Below, piece by piece: positions 7,410 through 16,073 of a stretch of DNA of 64,000 bases (positions are counted from its first letter, which is position 1; each line of letters begins with the position of its first letter). This DNA comes from Salinimicrobium sediminis (GTDB lineage Bacteria; Bacteroidota; Bacteroidia; Flavobacteriales; Flavobacteriaceae): assembly GCF_900215295.1 (NCBI RefSeq), contig NZ_OCMF01000002.1:186001-250000 (forward strand). Reading direction: 5' to 3'. The position numbers were made by a program, and so were the translations under genes. A model generated the notes under the pieces. The model had not been told where the DNA came from and did not search any database. It saw only the letters and a program-made list of their open reading frames with translations.

Positions 7410-8249
7410 CTAAAACCTGTAGCCTAATGAAATTCCCTGGTATTCGTTTCCGCGGAGATCCACACCCATTGCCGGGGTCATTCTAAAGTTTTCATTTTTC
7501 TTCTTATGAAACTCCGGAACCAGGATTCCGCTGGCAGCACCTACAACATAGCCGGCAATATTATCGGTAAGAAAGTGTTTACCTGACTTGGACCTTAAGT
7601 AACCCACATAAGCAGGAATAACGGCAGCAGCAGTCCAGATATAAGGTTTTGCACGCGAATCCGGATAAAAATCATTATAGATCTTGGCTGCAAAAAATGT
7701 TGCCGATGCAGTGGCAGCGGTGTGTCCTCCAATAAAGGATCTCTGTGCACTGGCTTCGGTACGCAATTCGTCCGGTAAACTGGTGTTATACGTTAAAGGT
7801 CGTGGTCTGTCTATCAACCCGGCACTAAGGGTAAAGAAAGCTCCGGTAGTTGCCATGCTTTCTACGAAAAGTACGGAGATTTGACCCGCATGCGGACTCA
7901 GATCGGGGGTAAGCATCATGATCACAGGTACAGCAAAGGAACCATAAAATGGATAGTAGCTTATATCATCGGCATTTTCATTATAATTTCCTGCCAGGAA
8001 TCGGTCGATACGGGGAACATCATTCTTATCAAGATCATTCATCTCCTCGAGCGTAAGAGGATCTTTATCCTGGATCAATTTAAAACCCAGCACGTTGAGA
8101 CCAATACTGATACCTAAATAAGGTGCATCAACGGCCCAGCTTGTTTTATACGGGGATTCATTGTTCCTGGATTGGGTTGAAGTATTCTGGGAGTAAGTGG
8201 ATAGGGAAAAAGCAAAAAGAAGAAATAGTGCTATAAAATTTCGATTCAT
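7410..8249 (-). CDS. Exported PAP2-family phosphatase-like protein
   Basis: A 279-residue protein with a signal peptide ending near TYSQ. PAP2 motifs are seen in order: DRPRP (motif 1-like), SFIGGHTAA (motif 2 with the catalytic histidine) and KSGKHFLTDNIAG (motif 3). In the core of motif 1 the usual lysine is not obvious, so the signature is somewhat relaxed. Family members dephosphorylate lipid or undecaprenyl phosphates at the periplasmic face; others are non-enzymatic outer-membrane relatives. The C-terminus (YQGISLGYRF) ends in phenylalanine like a beta-barrel strand, which would suit an outer-membrane location. Confidence 0.8.
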   Translation of the reverse strand: MNRNFIALFLLFAFSLSTYSQNTSTQSRNNESPYKTSWAVDAPYLGISIGLNVLGFKLIQDKDPLTLEEMNDLDKNDVPRIDRFLAGNYNENADDISYYPFYGSFAVPVIMMLTPDLSPHAGQISVLFVESMATTGAFFTLSAGLIDRPRPLTYNTSLPDELRTEASAQRSFIGGHTAATASATFFAAKIYNDFYPDSRAKPYIWTAAAVIPAYVGYLRSKSGKHFLTDNIAGYVVGAASGILVPEFHKKKNENFRMTPAMGVDLRGNEYQGISLGYRF

Positions 8250-8404
8250 TTTCTATAAGTTTTTTCCAAAGCTCGGAGATTTATACCCGTGTTCCTTAGA
8301 GATTAACTCAATTATAAGAGTGATAACACAGCTTTTCAGAAAATTTTCAGAAAAAATCTAAGACCACGAAAGAAAAAACTAAAATTTATATGTTTAGATT
8401 AACA

Positions 8405-8433
8405 TTGAATTATTTAAACAATAAGTAATTTTG
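8405..8433 (+). promoter_or_regulatory. Promoter (TTG-N18-TAATTTTG) of the SRPBCC gene
   Basis: TTG at 8405-8407 and TAATTTTG at 8426-8433 fit the Bacteroidota consensus with a spacing of 18. Transcription would start near 8440, giving a leader of under ten bases before the ATG at 8447. Confidence 0.7.
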
Positions 8434-8446
8434 TAAAAAACAAAAG

Positions 8447-8923
8447 ATGACGATTTACAGCCTGCATAGCACACAAAAATTACCGATAAGCATTGAGGAA
8501 GCCTGGCGATTTTTTTCAGATCCAAAAAATTTAAAGGTCATTACTCCTCCCTACATGGGGTTTGATATCACTGCGGGAGGCGATAGGCCTATGTTTGCCG
8601 GACAGATCATACAGTATATCGTTACTCCCGTGGCAGGTATAAGAACAAAATGGGTAACAGAGATCACACATGTACAGGAACCATTGTATTTCGTAGATGA
8701 ACAACGCTTTGGTCCTTACGCGCTATGGCATCACAAACATTTCTTCAGGAAATTTGAAGGGGGAGTAGAAATGGAAGATATAGTGGATTATAAACTTCCT
8801 TTCGGAATTTTAGGCCGGTTGGTCCATAAACCTGTAGTGAGGAAAAAGCTGGAAGAGATTTTTAACTTCCGTCAAAAGAAACTTTTGGAAATTTTTGGTT
8901 CCTATAAAGAAAGATCCGCCTAA
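8447..8923 (+). CDS. SRPBCC-family ligand-binding protein
   Basis: A 158-residue cytoplasmic protein with the START/Bet v1-like helix-grip layout. It opens with SLHSTQKLPISIEEAWRFFS, the usual first strand and helix, and continues with alternating strands (HHKHFFRKF, MEDIVDYKLPFG) and a long C-terminal helix containing FNFRQKKLLEIFG. The length and the ITPPYMGF segment match the COG4276-type subgroup. Members bind hydrophobic ligands in an internal cavity; the ligand is unknown. It has its own near-leaderless promoter and seems to be monocistronic. Confidence 0.8.
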   Translation: MTIYSLHSTQKLPISIEEAWRFFSDPKNLKVITPPYMGFDITAGGDRPMFAGQIIQYIVTPVAGIRTKWVTEITHVQEPLYFVDEQRFGPYALWHHKHFFRKFEGGVEMEDIVDYKLPFGILGRLVHKPVVRKKLEEIFNFRQKKLLEIFGSYKERSA

Positions 8924-8991
8924 AAATGCCATTTTTAACCTCTATAACAAAGGTCTGTAAAACACTTGAGACGGATCATTTATTATAGTTT

Positions 8992-10446
8992 CTAGATCTT
9001 TTGTGCGGCTTTTTGTTTTTGGTGACTAAAAAGATTGTGTTCCTTGATCATCGCCGTTGTTTTTTCAGGAAGCATTTCTTCCCAACCAGGTTTGCCTTCG
9101 GCGATCATTTGAAGTACCTCCCTGGAGAAGATATCCAGGATCTCCGGATCGTAGTTCTTAATATCCACCACTTTTCCGTTGTATTTGAAGAACTTGTAGA
9201 GTTCCTTCATTCTTGGATGCACCTTCAGGTTTTCGCTGGTGGTGATCTCTCCTGTCTCTTTGTCTTTAAAAGGATACAGATAGACTTTCAGGTCTTTAAA
9301 GAACAGCTTTCCGAAGGCTTCAAGAATTCCGCCGCTAAGATGCCTGTAATATTTCTCATCGAAAATATCTACCAGGTTATTTACTCCCATAGCAAGTCCC
9401 ATTCTCTCCTTGGTATAGCGGGAGAAGTATTCTACAACCTTATAGTACTCCTGGAAATTGGAGATCATCACGGTTTGACCTAGGGAACACAGTAATTCGG
9501 CTCTGTCCATAAAATCTCTCTCGTCAATTTCTCCTTCGGCCCTCAGGTTGGAAAGGGTAATTTCAAAGATTACCTCTGTGTTTTCTTCAGAAACCCGGTT
9601 TTCTTTGAGGAATAGCTCCATGGAACGTTTGTACATGTCCATGTTAACCTTGGTTACCGGTCTAAAACTCCCTCTAAGAGCAAGGATATTCTTCTTGTAA
9701 AGGATCTTTGCGGGTAACACATTGTTTCCATCCGGTGCGAACATTACAGCCTCGGTCATTCCATTTTTAACCAGCTGCAAGCTCATAAGGCGGTTATCCA
9801 CATTTTCGAAACGGGGTCCCGAAAAGTTGATGGTATCAATTTCTATTTGGTCTTTATCTATATGATCGTAAAGGTATCTAAGTAACTTCTTAGGGCTGTC
9901 ATACTTATAATAGGCTCCATAAATAAGGTTTACCCCAAGAATTCCGAGTGTGTTTTGCTGCAACCGCGCATCGTTCTCATGGAAACGCACGTGTAGAATG
10001 ATCTCATTATAATCCTCCTGCGGATGCACCTGGTACCTGATCCCTACCCAGCCGTGACCTTTGTATTTCTTTGCAAAGTCAATGGTTGCAACGGTATTGG
10101 CGTAGGTAAAAAAAAGTTTATTCGGATGTTTTTCACGGGAGATCCTTTGCTCAATAAGATTTGTTTCATGAGTAAGCATCTTTTTAAGACGTTCTTCGGT
10201 GACATACCTGCGATCATCTTCAATACCATAGATCGCATCACTAAAGTCCTTGTCATAGGCACTCATGGCTTTGGCTATGGTTCCCGAAGCTCCTCCTGCT
10301 CTAAAAAAATTACGAACAGTTTCCTGTCCCGCACCTATTTCAGAAAAAGTTCCATATATATTTTCGTTGAGATTGATACGTAACGCCTTGCTCTTTATTG
10401 ACGGAACGTTTTCAAACTCCCGGTCACCCATTATAGTTATTGGCAT
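8992..10446 (-). CDS. Conserved large cytoplasmic protein of unknown function
   Basis: About 484 residues, with no signal peptide or membrane segment. I do not recognise a domain with confidence, though proteins of this size and layout are common in Flavobacteriaceae and carry inconsistent names. The charged C-terminus (HNLFSHQKQKAAQKI) suggests a soluble protein. The first possible codon is a TTG at 10464; I chose the ATG at 10444-10446, and a second ATG at 10429-10431 is possible. It is divergent from the MBL-fold gene. Codon use is like that of its neighbours. A metabolic or regulatory role cannot be assigned from sequence alone. Confidence 0.85.
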   Translation of the reverse strand: MPITIMGDREFENVPSIKSKALRINLNENIYGTFSEIGAGQETVRNFFRAGGASGTIAKAMSAYDKDFSDAIYGIEDDRRYVTEERLKKMLTHETNLIEQRISREKHPNKLFFTYANTVATIDFAKKYKGHGWVGIRYQVHPQEDYNEIILHVRFHENDARLQQNTLGILGVNLIYGAYYKYDSPKKLLRYLYDHIDKDQIEIDTINFSGPRFENVDNRLMSLQLVKNGMTEAVMFAPDGNNVLPAKILYKKNILALRGSFRPVTKVNMDMYKRSMELFLKENRVSEENTEVIFEITLSNLRAEGEIDERDFMDRAELLCSLGQTVMISNFQEYYKVVEYFSRYTKERMGLAMGVNNLVDIFDEKYYRHLSGGILEAFGKLFFKDLKVYLYPFKDKETGEITTSENLKVHPRMKELYKFFKYNGKVVDIKNYDPEILDIFSREVLQMIAEGKPGWEEMLPEKTTAMIKEHNLFSHQKQKAAQKI

Positions 10447-10542
10447 AGCTGAATTTTTTGTCAAAATTGAGTTCCCGTTTCGGAACCCCTCATAATCACA
10501 TCAAAGGTACTAAAATGAAGGGCTAAACAAAAAAATAATACT

Positions 10543-10550
10543 TAGTTTTG
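10543..10550 (+). promoter_or_regulatory. -7 box (TAGTTTTG) before the MBL-fold gene
   Basis: TAGTTTTG matches TAnnTTTG. A start of transcription near 10557 excludes the GTG at 10550 as initiation codon and supports the TTG at 10568. Confidence 0.5.
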
Positions 10551-10567
10551 TGGTAAAATTAAGAGCA

Positions 10568-11329
10568 TTGAAAGTAACATTTTTAGGCACAGGAACTTCG
10601 CAGGGAATCCCCGTTATTGGCAGCAACCATCCGGTTTGCCGAAGTTCAGACCCTAGAGATAAAAGACTAAGGGTTTCAGTGCTAATTGAGGTGGACGAGC
10701 TCAATATTGTAATAGATTGCGGGCCCGATTTTCGGCAGCAAATGCTCTCAAACCAGGTCCAAAAACTTGATGCCATTCTTTTTACCCATGAACACAGCGA
10801 TCATACCGTGGGTCTCGATGACATTAGGCCTTATTTTTTCAAACAGGGGGATATTCCTGTCTATGCACATCAAAGAGTAATGGCTTCTCTTCAAAAAAGG
10901 TTCGACTATATCTTTGATTCAGAAAATAAATATCCCGGAGCTCCCAGTGTACAGGAGCATGTGATCACTAATACAGCCTTTACCGTCAAAGGGGTAAATA
11001 TTATTCCGGTTGAAGTAATGCATAACCGGGTGCAGGTTTTTGGCTTCAGGATAAGGGATTTTGCCTATATCACCGATGCCAAAATCGTTGAGGAAGAGGA
11101 GGCAGAAAAACTTAAAGGAGTCGATGTGCTGGTAGTTAACGCCTTGCGTAAAGAGCCTCATCATTCTCATTTTAATCTTGAAGAAGCTCTTGATTTCATC
11201 CAAAAGATCAAGCCTGAAAAGGCATTTTTAACCCATATAAGCCATTTGCTGGGCTTCCATGAAGAAGTGCAGGCGCAGTTGCCTCCCAACGTTTACCTGG
11301 CTTATGATAACCTACAAATTGAAATATAA
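10568..11329 (+). CDS. MBL-fold metallo-hydrolase (PhnP/YhfI-like)
   Basis: About 253 residues. The N-terminus KVTFLGTGTSQGIPVIGS is typical of phosphodiesterase-like metallo-beta-lactamase-fold proteins. The metal motif THEHSDHTVG gives HxHxDH, with more ligands at HNR, the TDAK region and HISHLLGFH near the C-terminus. Activity on a phosphodiester or cyclic nucleotide is likely by family (compare PhnP), but the substrate is unknown. The start is a TTG, chosen because it gives the family N-terminus and lies just after the -7 box. Its TAA shares one base with the ATG of the next gene (TAATG), so the pair should be co-translated. Confidence 0.85.
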   Translation: MKVTFLGTGTSQGIPVIGSNHPVCRSSDPRDKRLRVSVLIEVDELNIVIDCGPDFRQQMLSNQVQKLDAILFTHEHSDHTVGLDDIRPYFFKQGDIPVYAHQRVMASLQKRFDYIFDSENKYPGAPSVQEHVITNTAFTVKGVNIIPVEVMHNRVQVFGFRIRDFAYITDAKIVEEEEAEKLKGVDVLVVNALRKEPHHSHFNLEEALDFIQKIKPEKAFLTHISHLLGFHEEVQAQLPPNVYLAYDNLQIEI

Positions 11330-11826
11330 TGCGGAAAAGTTTTTTAATGTACCTGTTTGTTTTTACAGCCCTCCTGGCTATTTTCTTTTACGTAAACGGA
11401 AATAAGATCGTTGATTCTAAAGAACAGGAAATTGCACTTCTTAAATCTCAATTGGAAGAGACTGAATATAATCCGGAAGCCTCTTCTTCTAAACCTACAG
11501 GGAATGACAGCTTCAGCCTTGTAAACAATGAAGAAGCTTTGACCTACCTGGAAAATCGGGGATTTGATCCTTCAGAAATCATTGCGAAAGTAGAGGAGGA
11601 GCTTATAAGCCGAAATGCAGCCGATGCCGATAATGAACTTATCCCATATGAAGGCATGGCAGGCCACTTCAGGATCAACAAGGTCAAATTGCTAAATCAT
11701 AAATGGGCGATCGCCAGCTTTACCGATGGCAGCTATTGGGGAGATCTCTTCATTACCTATGAGATCGACGATGATGCAAACATTGATGTAGCTACAGAAA
11801 AAGCAGTGCTCTATCCAAATAATTAA
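11329..11826 (+). CDS. Membrane-anchored hypothetical protein
   Basis: A 165-residue protein with one N-terminal hydrophobic segment (about residues 5-23, FLMYLFVFTALLAIFFYV) followed by a short coiled-coil-like stretch (SKEQEIALLKSQLEE), a low-complexity linker and a globular C-terminal part rich in aspartate and tyrosine. The bulk should face the periplasm. The domain is not recognised. It is coupled to the MBL-fold gene by a TAATG overlap and converges with the esterase gene, whose last four bases overlap its end. Confidence 0.75.
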   Translation: MRKSFLMYLFVFTALLAIFFYVNGNKIVDSKEQEIALLKSQLEETEYNPEASSSKPTGNDSFSLVNNEEALTYLENRGFDPSEIIAKVEEELISRNAADADNELIPYEGMAGHFRINKVKLLNHKWAIASFTDGSYWGDLFITYEIDDDANIDVATEKAVLYPNN

Positions 11827-12485
11827 AGCCGGTCTTCCAGCCACTTTTTCAGCTCCCTGAAATTATCGGGGGCTACGCCATGACCGACAGGAAATTCTGA
11901 ATAGGAGTTCTCTATCTTCAGACTGTCCAGGAAAGGTTTCGTCATTCGTGCCCAGGCAACAGGAATCACCGGGTCTGCAGTACCATGCGAACTATAAACC
12001 GAAAGTTTTGAAAAATCATTCCTTTCAAAACCTTCTTTTATAATATTCTTATTGATATAGCCGCTTAACCCGATCACATTTTTAATCTTTTCGGGATAGG
12101 AGAGCCCAACAGCAAAGCTTAAAATACATCCCTGGCTAAAGCCTACCAAAGTAACATTATCGGGATCTACAGGATATTTTTCCTTTACTTCTTCCAGGAA
12201 CTGAACAATCTTTTCTCTGGAGATCACCGCCTGTTCATCATCGCTAAATTTCCCGTCTGTACTGCCATTCCAGTGAATTTCATACCAGGCATGTCCATAA
12301 GGTGCCATGGGATATGGCGCTCTCACCGAGATAATAAAAAGCTCATCGGGCAGTTCTTCGGCAAAAGAGAAAAGATCTTCTTCATTGCTGCCATAGCCAT
12401 GCAACATAATGAGTAGCGGAGCTTTTTCTGATGCTATTTTTGGTTTTCTAACTAAATGTTCTAAAGTGAAAGTATCTGTATCCAT
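11823..12485 (-). CDS. Alpha/beta-hydrolase, phospholipase/carboxylesterase family
   Basis: A 220-residue cytoplasmic serine hydrolase. The catalytic triad is visible as Ser117 in GFSQG, Asp171 in HGTADPVIP and His202 in VGHGV; HGYGSNEED near residue 30 forms the oxyanion-hole loop. This is the pattern of the small carboxylesterase/lysophospholipase family (YpfH, APT1-like). It hydrolyses short acyl esters; the physiological substrate is unknown. The ATG shares one base with the TAA of the upstream DUF4870-type gene, so it is probably the last gene of the minus-strand operon beginning with the VWA protein. Confidence 0.88.
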   Translation of the reverse strand: MDTDTFTLEHLVRKPKIASEKAPLLIMLHGYGSNEEDLFSFAEELPDELFIISVRAPYPMAPYGHAWYEIHWNGSTDGKFSDDEQAVISREKIVQFLEEVKEKYPVDPDNVTLVGFSQGCILSFAVGLSYPEKIKNVIGLSGYINKNIIKEGFERNDFSKLSVYSSHGTADPVIPVAWARMTKPFLDSLKIENSYSEFPVGHGVAPDNFRELKKWLEDRL

Positions 12486-12811
12486 TAATTTATCGTGCTA
12501 AACCAGTTTTGAAAATATCTCCCCAAAAGAGGAGCTTCATTTCTTTCACCCTGTATAGCCGCTAAAATCCCATATCCCCAAAGGATAAGAATAAACAGGT
12601 AAAAAGGAGCCGAGATCAACCAGGTGTCAAACCAGGATACAACAATCCCAAGCAAGTAGAAAGTAATATGAATTCCCAGCGCCTGCCTTATATGAAAGGA
12701 AGCAAAGGGATTTTTGCTGTCATTATTAATAAAATAAGCAATAATGGTACCTATGATCGTAATATAGGCAACGATCGCAGCTGTTTTTCCTTCGTTAGCA
12801 ACACTGTCCAT
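12485..12811 (-). CDS. DUF4870/Tic20-like small membrane protein
   Basis: A 108-residue protein with three or four hydrophobic segments. The pattern NEGKTAAIVAYITIIGTIIA, then SFHIRQALG, is typical of the DUF4870/Tic20-like family. The function of the family in bacteria is not established. It lies 35 bases after the dihydroorotase-like gene and is directly coupled to the esterase gene by TAATG. Confidence 0.8.
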   Translation of the reverse strand: MDSVANEGKTAAIVAYITIIGTIIAYFINNDSKNPFASFHIRQALGIHITFYLLGIVVSWFDTWLISAPFYLFILILWGYGILAAIQGERNEAPLLGRYFQNWFSTIN

Positions 12812-12846
12812 GGTGAAAGTTTAGACTTCAAAAATACGGAATTTCC

Positions 12847-14115
12847 TTATTTTTCAGTGGCCTCCGAACTTAAAAAGTCTTCTCCTACCAAAACCCCGTA
12901 AACTTTTCCTTTCAGCTGTTTCTCCAGAAAAAGACTATTCTTAGAAGTGCTAAAAATATGCTCTTTTTGGAAGGTATATTCCTCATCCGGGTCAAAGAAA
13001 CTAAAATTGGCGGGAGAACCTTCATCGATTACCTGCTCTGCCACATTGAATCTTGCTTTCCCCGCAGTAAGAACTCTTATCGCCGTCTTCACAGAAAATA
13101 TCTGAAGCAAAGCGCCCAGGGCCGATTCCAATCCAAGGGTGCCAAAAAAGGCATTATCGAATTCCACTTTTTTATGCTCCACATCAATAGGCGTGTGGTC
13201 TGTTGTTACCATGTCGATAGTCTCATCTCTAACTCCCGCAATTAATGCTTTAACATCGGTTTTGGTTCTTAACGGCGGCAGCACCTTGGCGTTAGTATCA
13301 AAGTTTTTAAGCTGCTCATCTGTAAAGAAAAGATTATGAATCGCTACGCTACAGGTTACATCAAGGCCACGCTCTTTGGCTTCCCTGATAATTTCTACAG
13401 ATTTGGCTGTCGAAATGGTAGGGATATGCAATTTACCGCCCGTGTACTCGAGAATATATAGATCACGGGTGATCTGTAATTCTTCAGCCAGCGCCGGTAT
13501 TCCTTTTAATCCTAAAAGAGTACTGGGCTCATGCTCATTGACCTGTCCGTTACCTGCTATTTTATTTTCCTGCGGAAATGACATAACAAGTCCGTCGAAA
13601 TTTTGAGCGTATTGCAGTGCGATCTTCAGCATATTTGGATTGGCAACAGATCTTTTGAAATCCCCAAAAGCAATGGCACCTGCCTGTTGCATATCATAAA
13701 GCTCGGCCATGTCCTTACCTTCACTTTTTCGCGTGAGGGCTCCAATAGGGAATAAGGACACCGGTTGTTTACTGGCTTTATTCAGCAGAAAAGTCACAGC
13801 ACCCTTGTTGTCTGTGACAGGATCATTTCCGGGATTTAGAGCTATGGCAGTAAATCCACTTTGGCCAGCCGTTTTAAGTCCGTTTTCAAGAGTTTCTCTT
13901 TCCTCATATCCCGGTTCTCCAAAACTTACGCTACTGTCGAACCATCCCTGGGACACGTGGAGATTCTTAAAATTTATCTCAAGATCTGGCTTTCGGGATT
14001 TGATAGAAGGGGCAATCTCTTTGATGATGCCGCTCTCTACCAGAATATCCATCACCTTGTTGTTATATGGACTTTCATTATCTATGATCTTGGCCGATCT
14101 AACCAGTATTTTCAT
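12847..14115 (-). CDS. Dihydroorotase-like protein lacking metal ligands (PyrC'-type)
   Basis: A 422-residue amidohydrolase-superfamily protein. The overall pattern follows class I dihydroorotases, including ALNPGNDPVTDNK, LHIPTIST and TTDHTPID. In place of the metal-binding DxHxHxREPG it has DSSVSFGEPG at residues 60-69, so both histidines are serines (62 and 64) and the arginine is glycine. The usual second-site histidine region reads MSFPQENK. The protein should therefore not catalyse ring closure by the standard mechanism. By analogy with pseudomonad PyrC', it may support aspartate transcarbamoylase. Its ATG overlaps the TGA of the VWA gene (ATGA). Confidence 0.85.
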   Translation of the reverse strand: MKILVRSAKIIDNESPYNNKVMDILVESGIIKEIAPSIKSRKPDLEINFKNLHVSQGWFDSSVSFGEPGYEERETLENGLKTAGQSGFTAIALNPGNDPVTDNKGAVTFLLNKASKQPVSLFPIGALTRKSEGKDMAELYDMQQAGAIAFGDFKRSVANPNMLKIALQYAQNFDGLVMSFPQENKIAGNGQVNEHEPSTLLGLKGIPALAEELQITRDLYILEYTGGKLHIPTISTAKSVEIIREAKERGLDVTCSVAIHNLFFTDEQLKNFDTNAKVLPPLRTKTDVKALIAGVRDETIDMVTTDHTPIDVEHKKVEFDNAFFGTLGLESALGALLQIFSVKTAIRVLTAGKARFNVAEQVIDEGSPANFSFFDPDEEYTFQKEHIFSTSKNSLFLEKQLKGKVYGVLVGEDFLSSEATEK

Positions 14116-16037
14116 TTGAGGAATTTTAGGATAAGCATTTCAGTAAGTAAGAAAAACAGTGCTAAAATAATAAACCATTTCCAAAGCGTATGGACTTCGC
14201 CGGCAGATTTAATGTCGTTAAATACCTGCGGAATACTCTGGTGAACATAAACCCCGTCCAGCACCCGAATGTCCTTTTGCACAGGTAAACTTTCCCTGCG
14301 ATCAACATTAAAACCAAGACTTGTTAGAATAACAGAATCCTGAAGCACATTATAATGCCCCTCCTGCTGTGGCAGCTCGTTCAAAAAAAGATCTACTTTA
14401 TTCTGAAAGCTTTGCTGCTGCGGAATGAAGGTAGTTTTAGAAGAGGCAAGTTTAAGGATCTCGTCCTTCTGAAGATTTGCCTGAATACTTATTTTTTGCC
14501 GGTTTCCCAGGAGGTAATAAAGCTTATCGGGTGAGATAGCAAGATTACCAATATTGTAAAAGGTAGGAACGATAAGAGGTGCGCTTTTAAAGTTAGCATT
14601 CTCTTTTCTTAAAGCGGCTGTAAAGACGAAAGTGTTATTCTGCTCATAAAGAAAAGGCTGCCCGTTTTGATATTTCAGGATCCCTGATGGAGTTCCCATT
14701 ACAGGAAAAGAACTTTTTACCTTTGGATATTCAAAGTTAGATACCCGCTCATTAAAAACGCTTTCATACAGCGGATGACTGAAAGTAATATCAGTAATTA
14801 ATTTTTCCTGATCGTTTCTTATTCCAAAGACGGGAAGCCCCAGATTTTGAAAAAGTCCATTGTATTCGGAAAGGTTCGCTGCCGGAGCAGGGACAACAAT
14901 GAGAAAAACCTGTTCCCGGACCAACTGCTGCAGCGTAGAGATGAGTGAAAAAGGGATCTTTTCGGGCTCGTTCAAAATCACAAGGTTCGCCTGCGATAAT
15001 AGGTTATAATCGATGTTGTTTTCGGGAAAAATATGAAGAAGAAATTCCGGTTCTTTATAAATGCGCTGCAGGTATTCTGCTTCTGTATCCCCAATAACTA
15101 CCACCTTCACCGGCGGAGTTTTATTGATACTGAAGTACAGCCGGTTATCAAACTGCAGCCCGTTATCATCTATCCTGATGCTTCCGAAGGGTATGGCTTC
15201 CGAAGCAAAACTAAAAGTTGTGCTGCCTTTTAGCTCTTCATTAAGCGGAATAGTCTTTCGTGCCAGCAGCCTGTCTTTATCATACAGCCCGACAGACACT
15301 TCCTCCTGCAAAACTCCTGAAGCCGAAATCTCCACTCCCAGCACCGTTTCATCCAGGCTTCGGGAAGAAACAAAAGCAGAATCTATGGAGATATTCAGAT
15401 GGTTCTCTGTCTCTAATTTTACAAGATAAGTTGAAATATTATCAGCAATGGGTGCGATAGAGTCACCCGTCTTTTGAAAATCTGAAATTGCGATAAAGTT
15501 CCTTTGAGCATTCCCTTTGCTTCCAAAAAGATTTTGAGCTTTAAGATGTACGGATCTCCATGGCAATTGGGTTTCAGAATAATCCAGTGCCTGCAATCTA
15601 TGTCTTAAAGTGGCAGCAGAAATATTCCTGTATTCGGAATTATTGGTAAAAAGAGTAACCTGTGCATCCTCCGGAAGGTTTTCCAGCAGGTCCTGAATGC
15701 TTCTCCTTAATAAAATGCCGTTTTGGCCACGGGCCTGCATGCTATAGGAATTATCCAGCCAAATTACGGTCTCTACTTCTTTGACCTCTCCCGAGGCAGG
15801 AGGGAAGTATGGTTGGGCAAAGGCGAAGATCACACTGGCCAACAGAAGCAATCGGGTGCAAAGGATCAGGAATTTCTTTAAACGGGAGCTTTTGCGCGTT
15901 TGAAGAACAGCCTTTTTTAAAAATTTTACATTGGTAAATTTGGTAGTCCTGAACTTTCGCAACTGGAAAAGATGCACCAAAATTGGGATGACCAGTAGAA
16001 ATAGAGCGTAAAGAAGTTCAGGATGTTTAAAATACAT
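14112..16037 (-). CDS. BatA-type N-terminal/VWA-domain membrane protein
   Basis: About 641 residues. It begins MYFKHPELLYALFLLVIPI and has two early transmembrane segments, then the RKFRTTKFTNVKFLKK stretch of the BatA N-terminal domain (PF07584). A VWA-like domain follows with WLDNSYSM (MIDAS-like DxSxS altered to DNSYS). One C-terminal membrane helix is at about 620-638. Such proteins are inner-membrane components with a large periplasmic region, typical of Bacteroidota, with no proven function. The upstream GTG-like extension was rejected because the family starts at MYFKHP. It is the first gene of a minus-strand run with overlapping or closely spaced genes. Confidence 0.85.
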   Translation of the reverse strand: MYFKHPELLYALFLLVIPILVHLFQLRKFRTTKFTNVKFLKKAVLQTRKSSRLKKFLILCTRLLLLASVIFAFAQPYFPPASGEVKEVETVIWLDNSYSMQARGQNGILLRRSIQDLLENLPEDAQVTLFTNNSEYRNISAATLRHRLQALDYSETQLPWRSVHLKAQNLFGSKGNAQRNFIAISDFQKTGDSIAPIADNISTYLVKLETENHLNISIDSAFVSSRSLDETVLGVEISASGVLQEEVSVGLYDKDRLLARKTIPLNEELKGSTTFSFASEAIPFGSIRIDDNGLQFDNRLYFSINKTPPVKVVVIGDTEAEYLQRIYKEPEFLLHIFPENNIDYNLLSQANLVILNEPEKIPFSLISTLQQLVREQVFLIVVPAPAANLSEYNGLFQNLGLPVFGIRNDQEKLITDITFSHPLYESVFNERVSNFEYPKVKSSFPVMGTPSGILKYQNGQPFLYEQNNTFVFTAALRKENANFKSAPLIVPTFYNIGNLAISPDKLYYLLGNRQKISIQANLQKDEILKLASSKTTFIPQQQSFQNKVDLFLNELPQQEGHYNVLQDSVILTSLGFNVDRRESLPVQKDIRVLDGVYVHQSIPQVFNDIKSAGEVHTLWKWFIILALFFLLTEMLILKFLK

Positions 16038-16073
16038 GCGTTGGCATACTTTTACCAAATATAAAAAAAGGCC

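Noticed and set aside
5855-8249. S10-type peptidase and PAP2-type genes as a specialised antibiotic-resistance or polysaccharide operon
   Set aside because: The gap is ordinary and neither protein has a specific link; co-orientation alone is not evidence.
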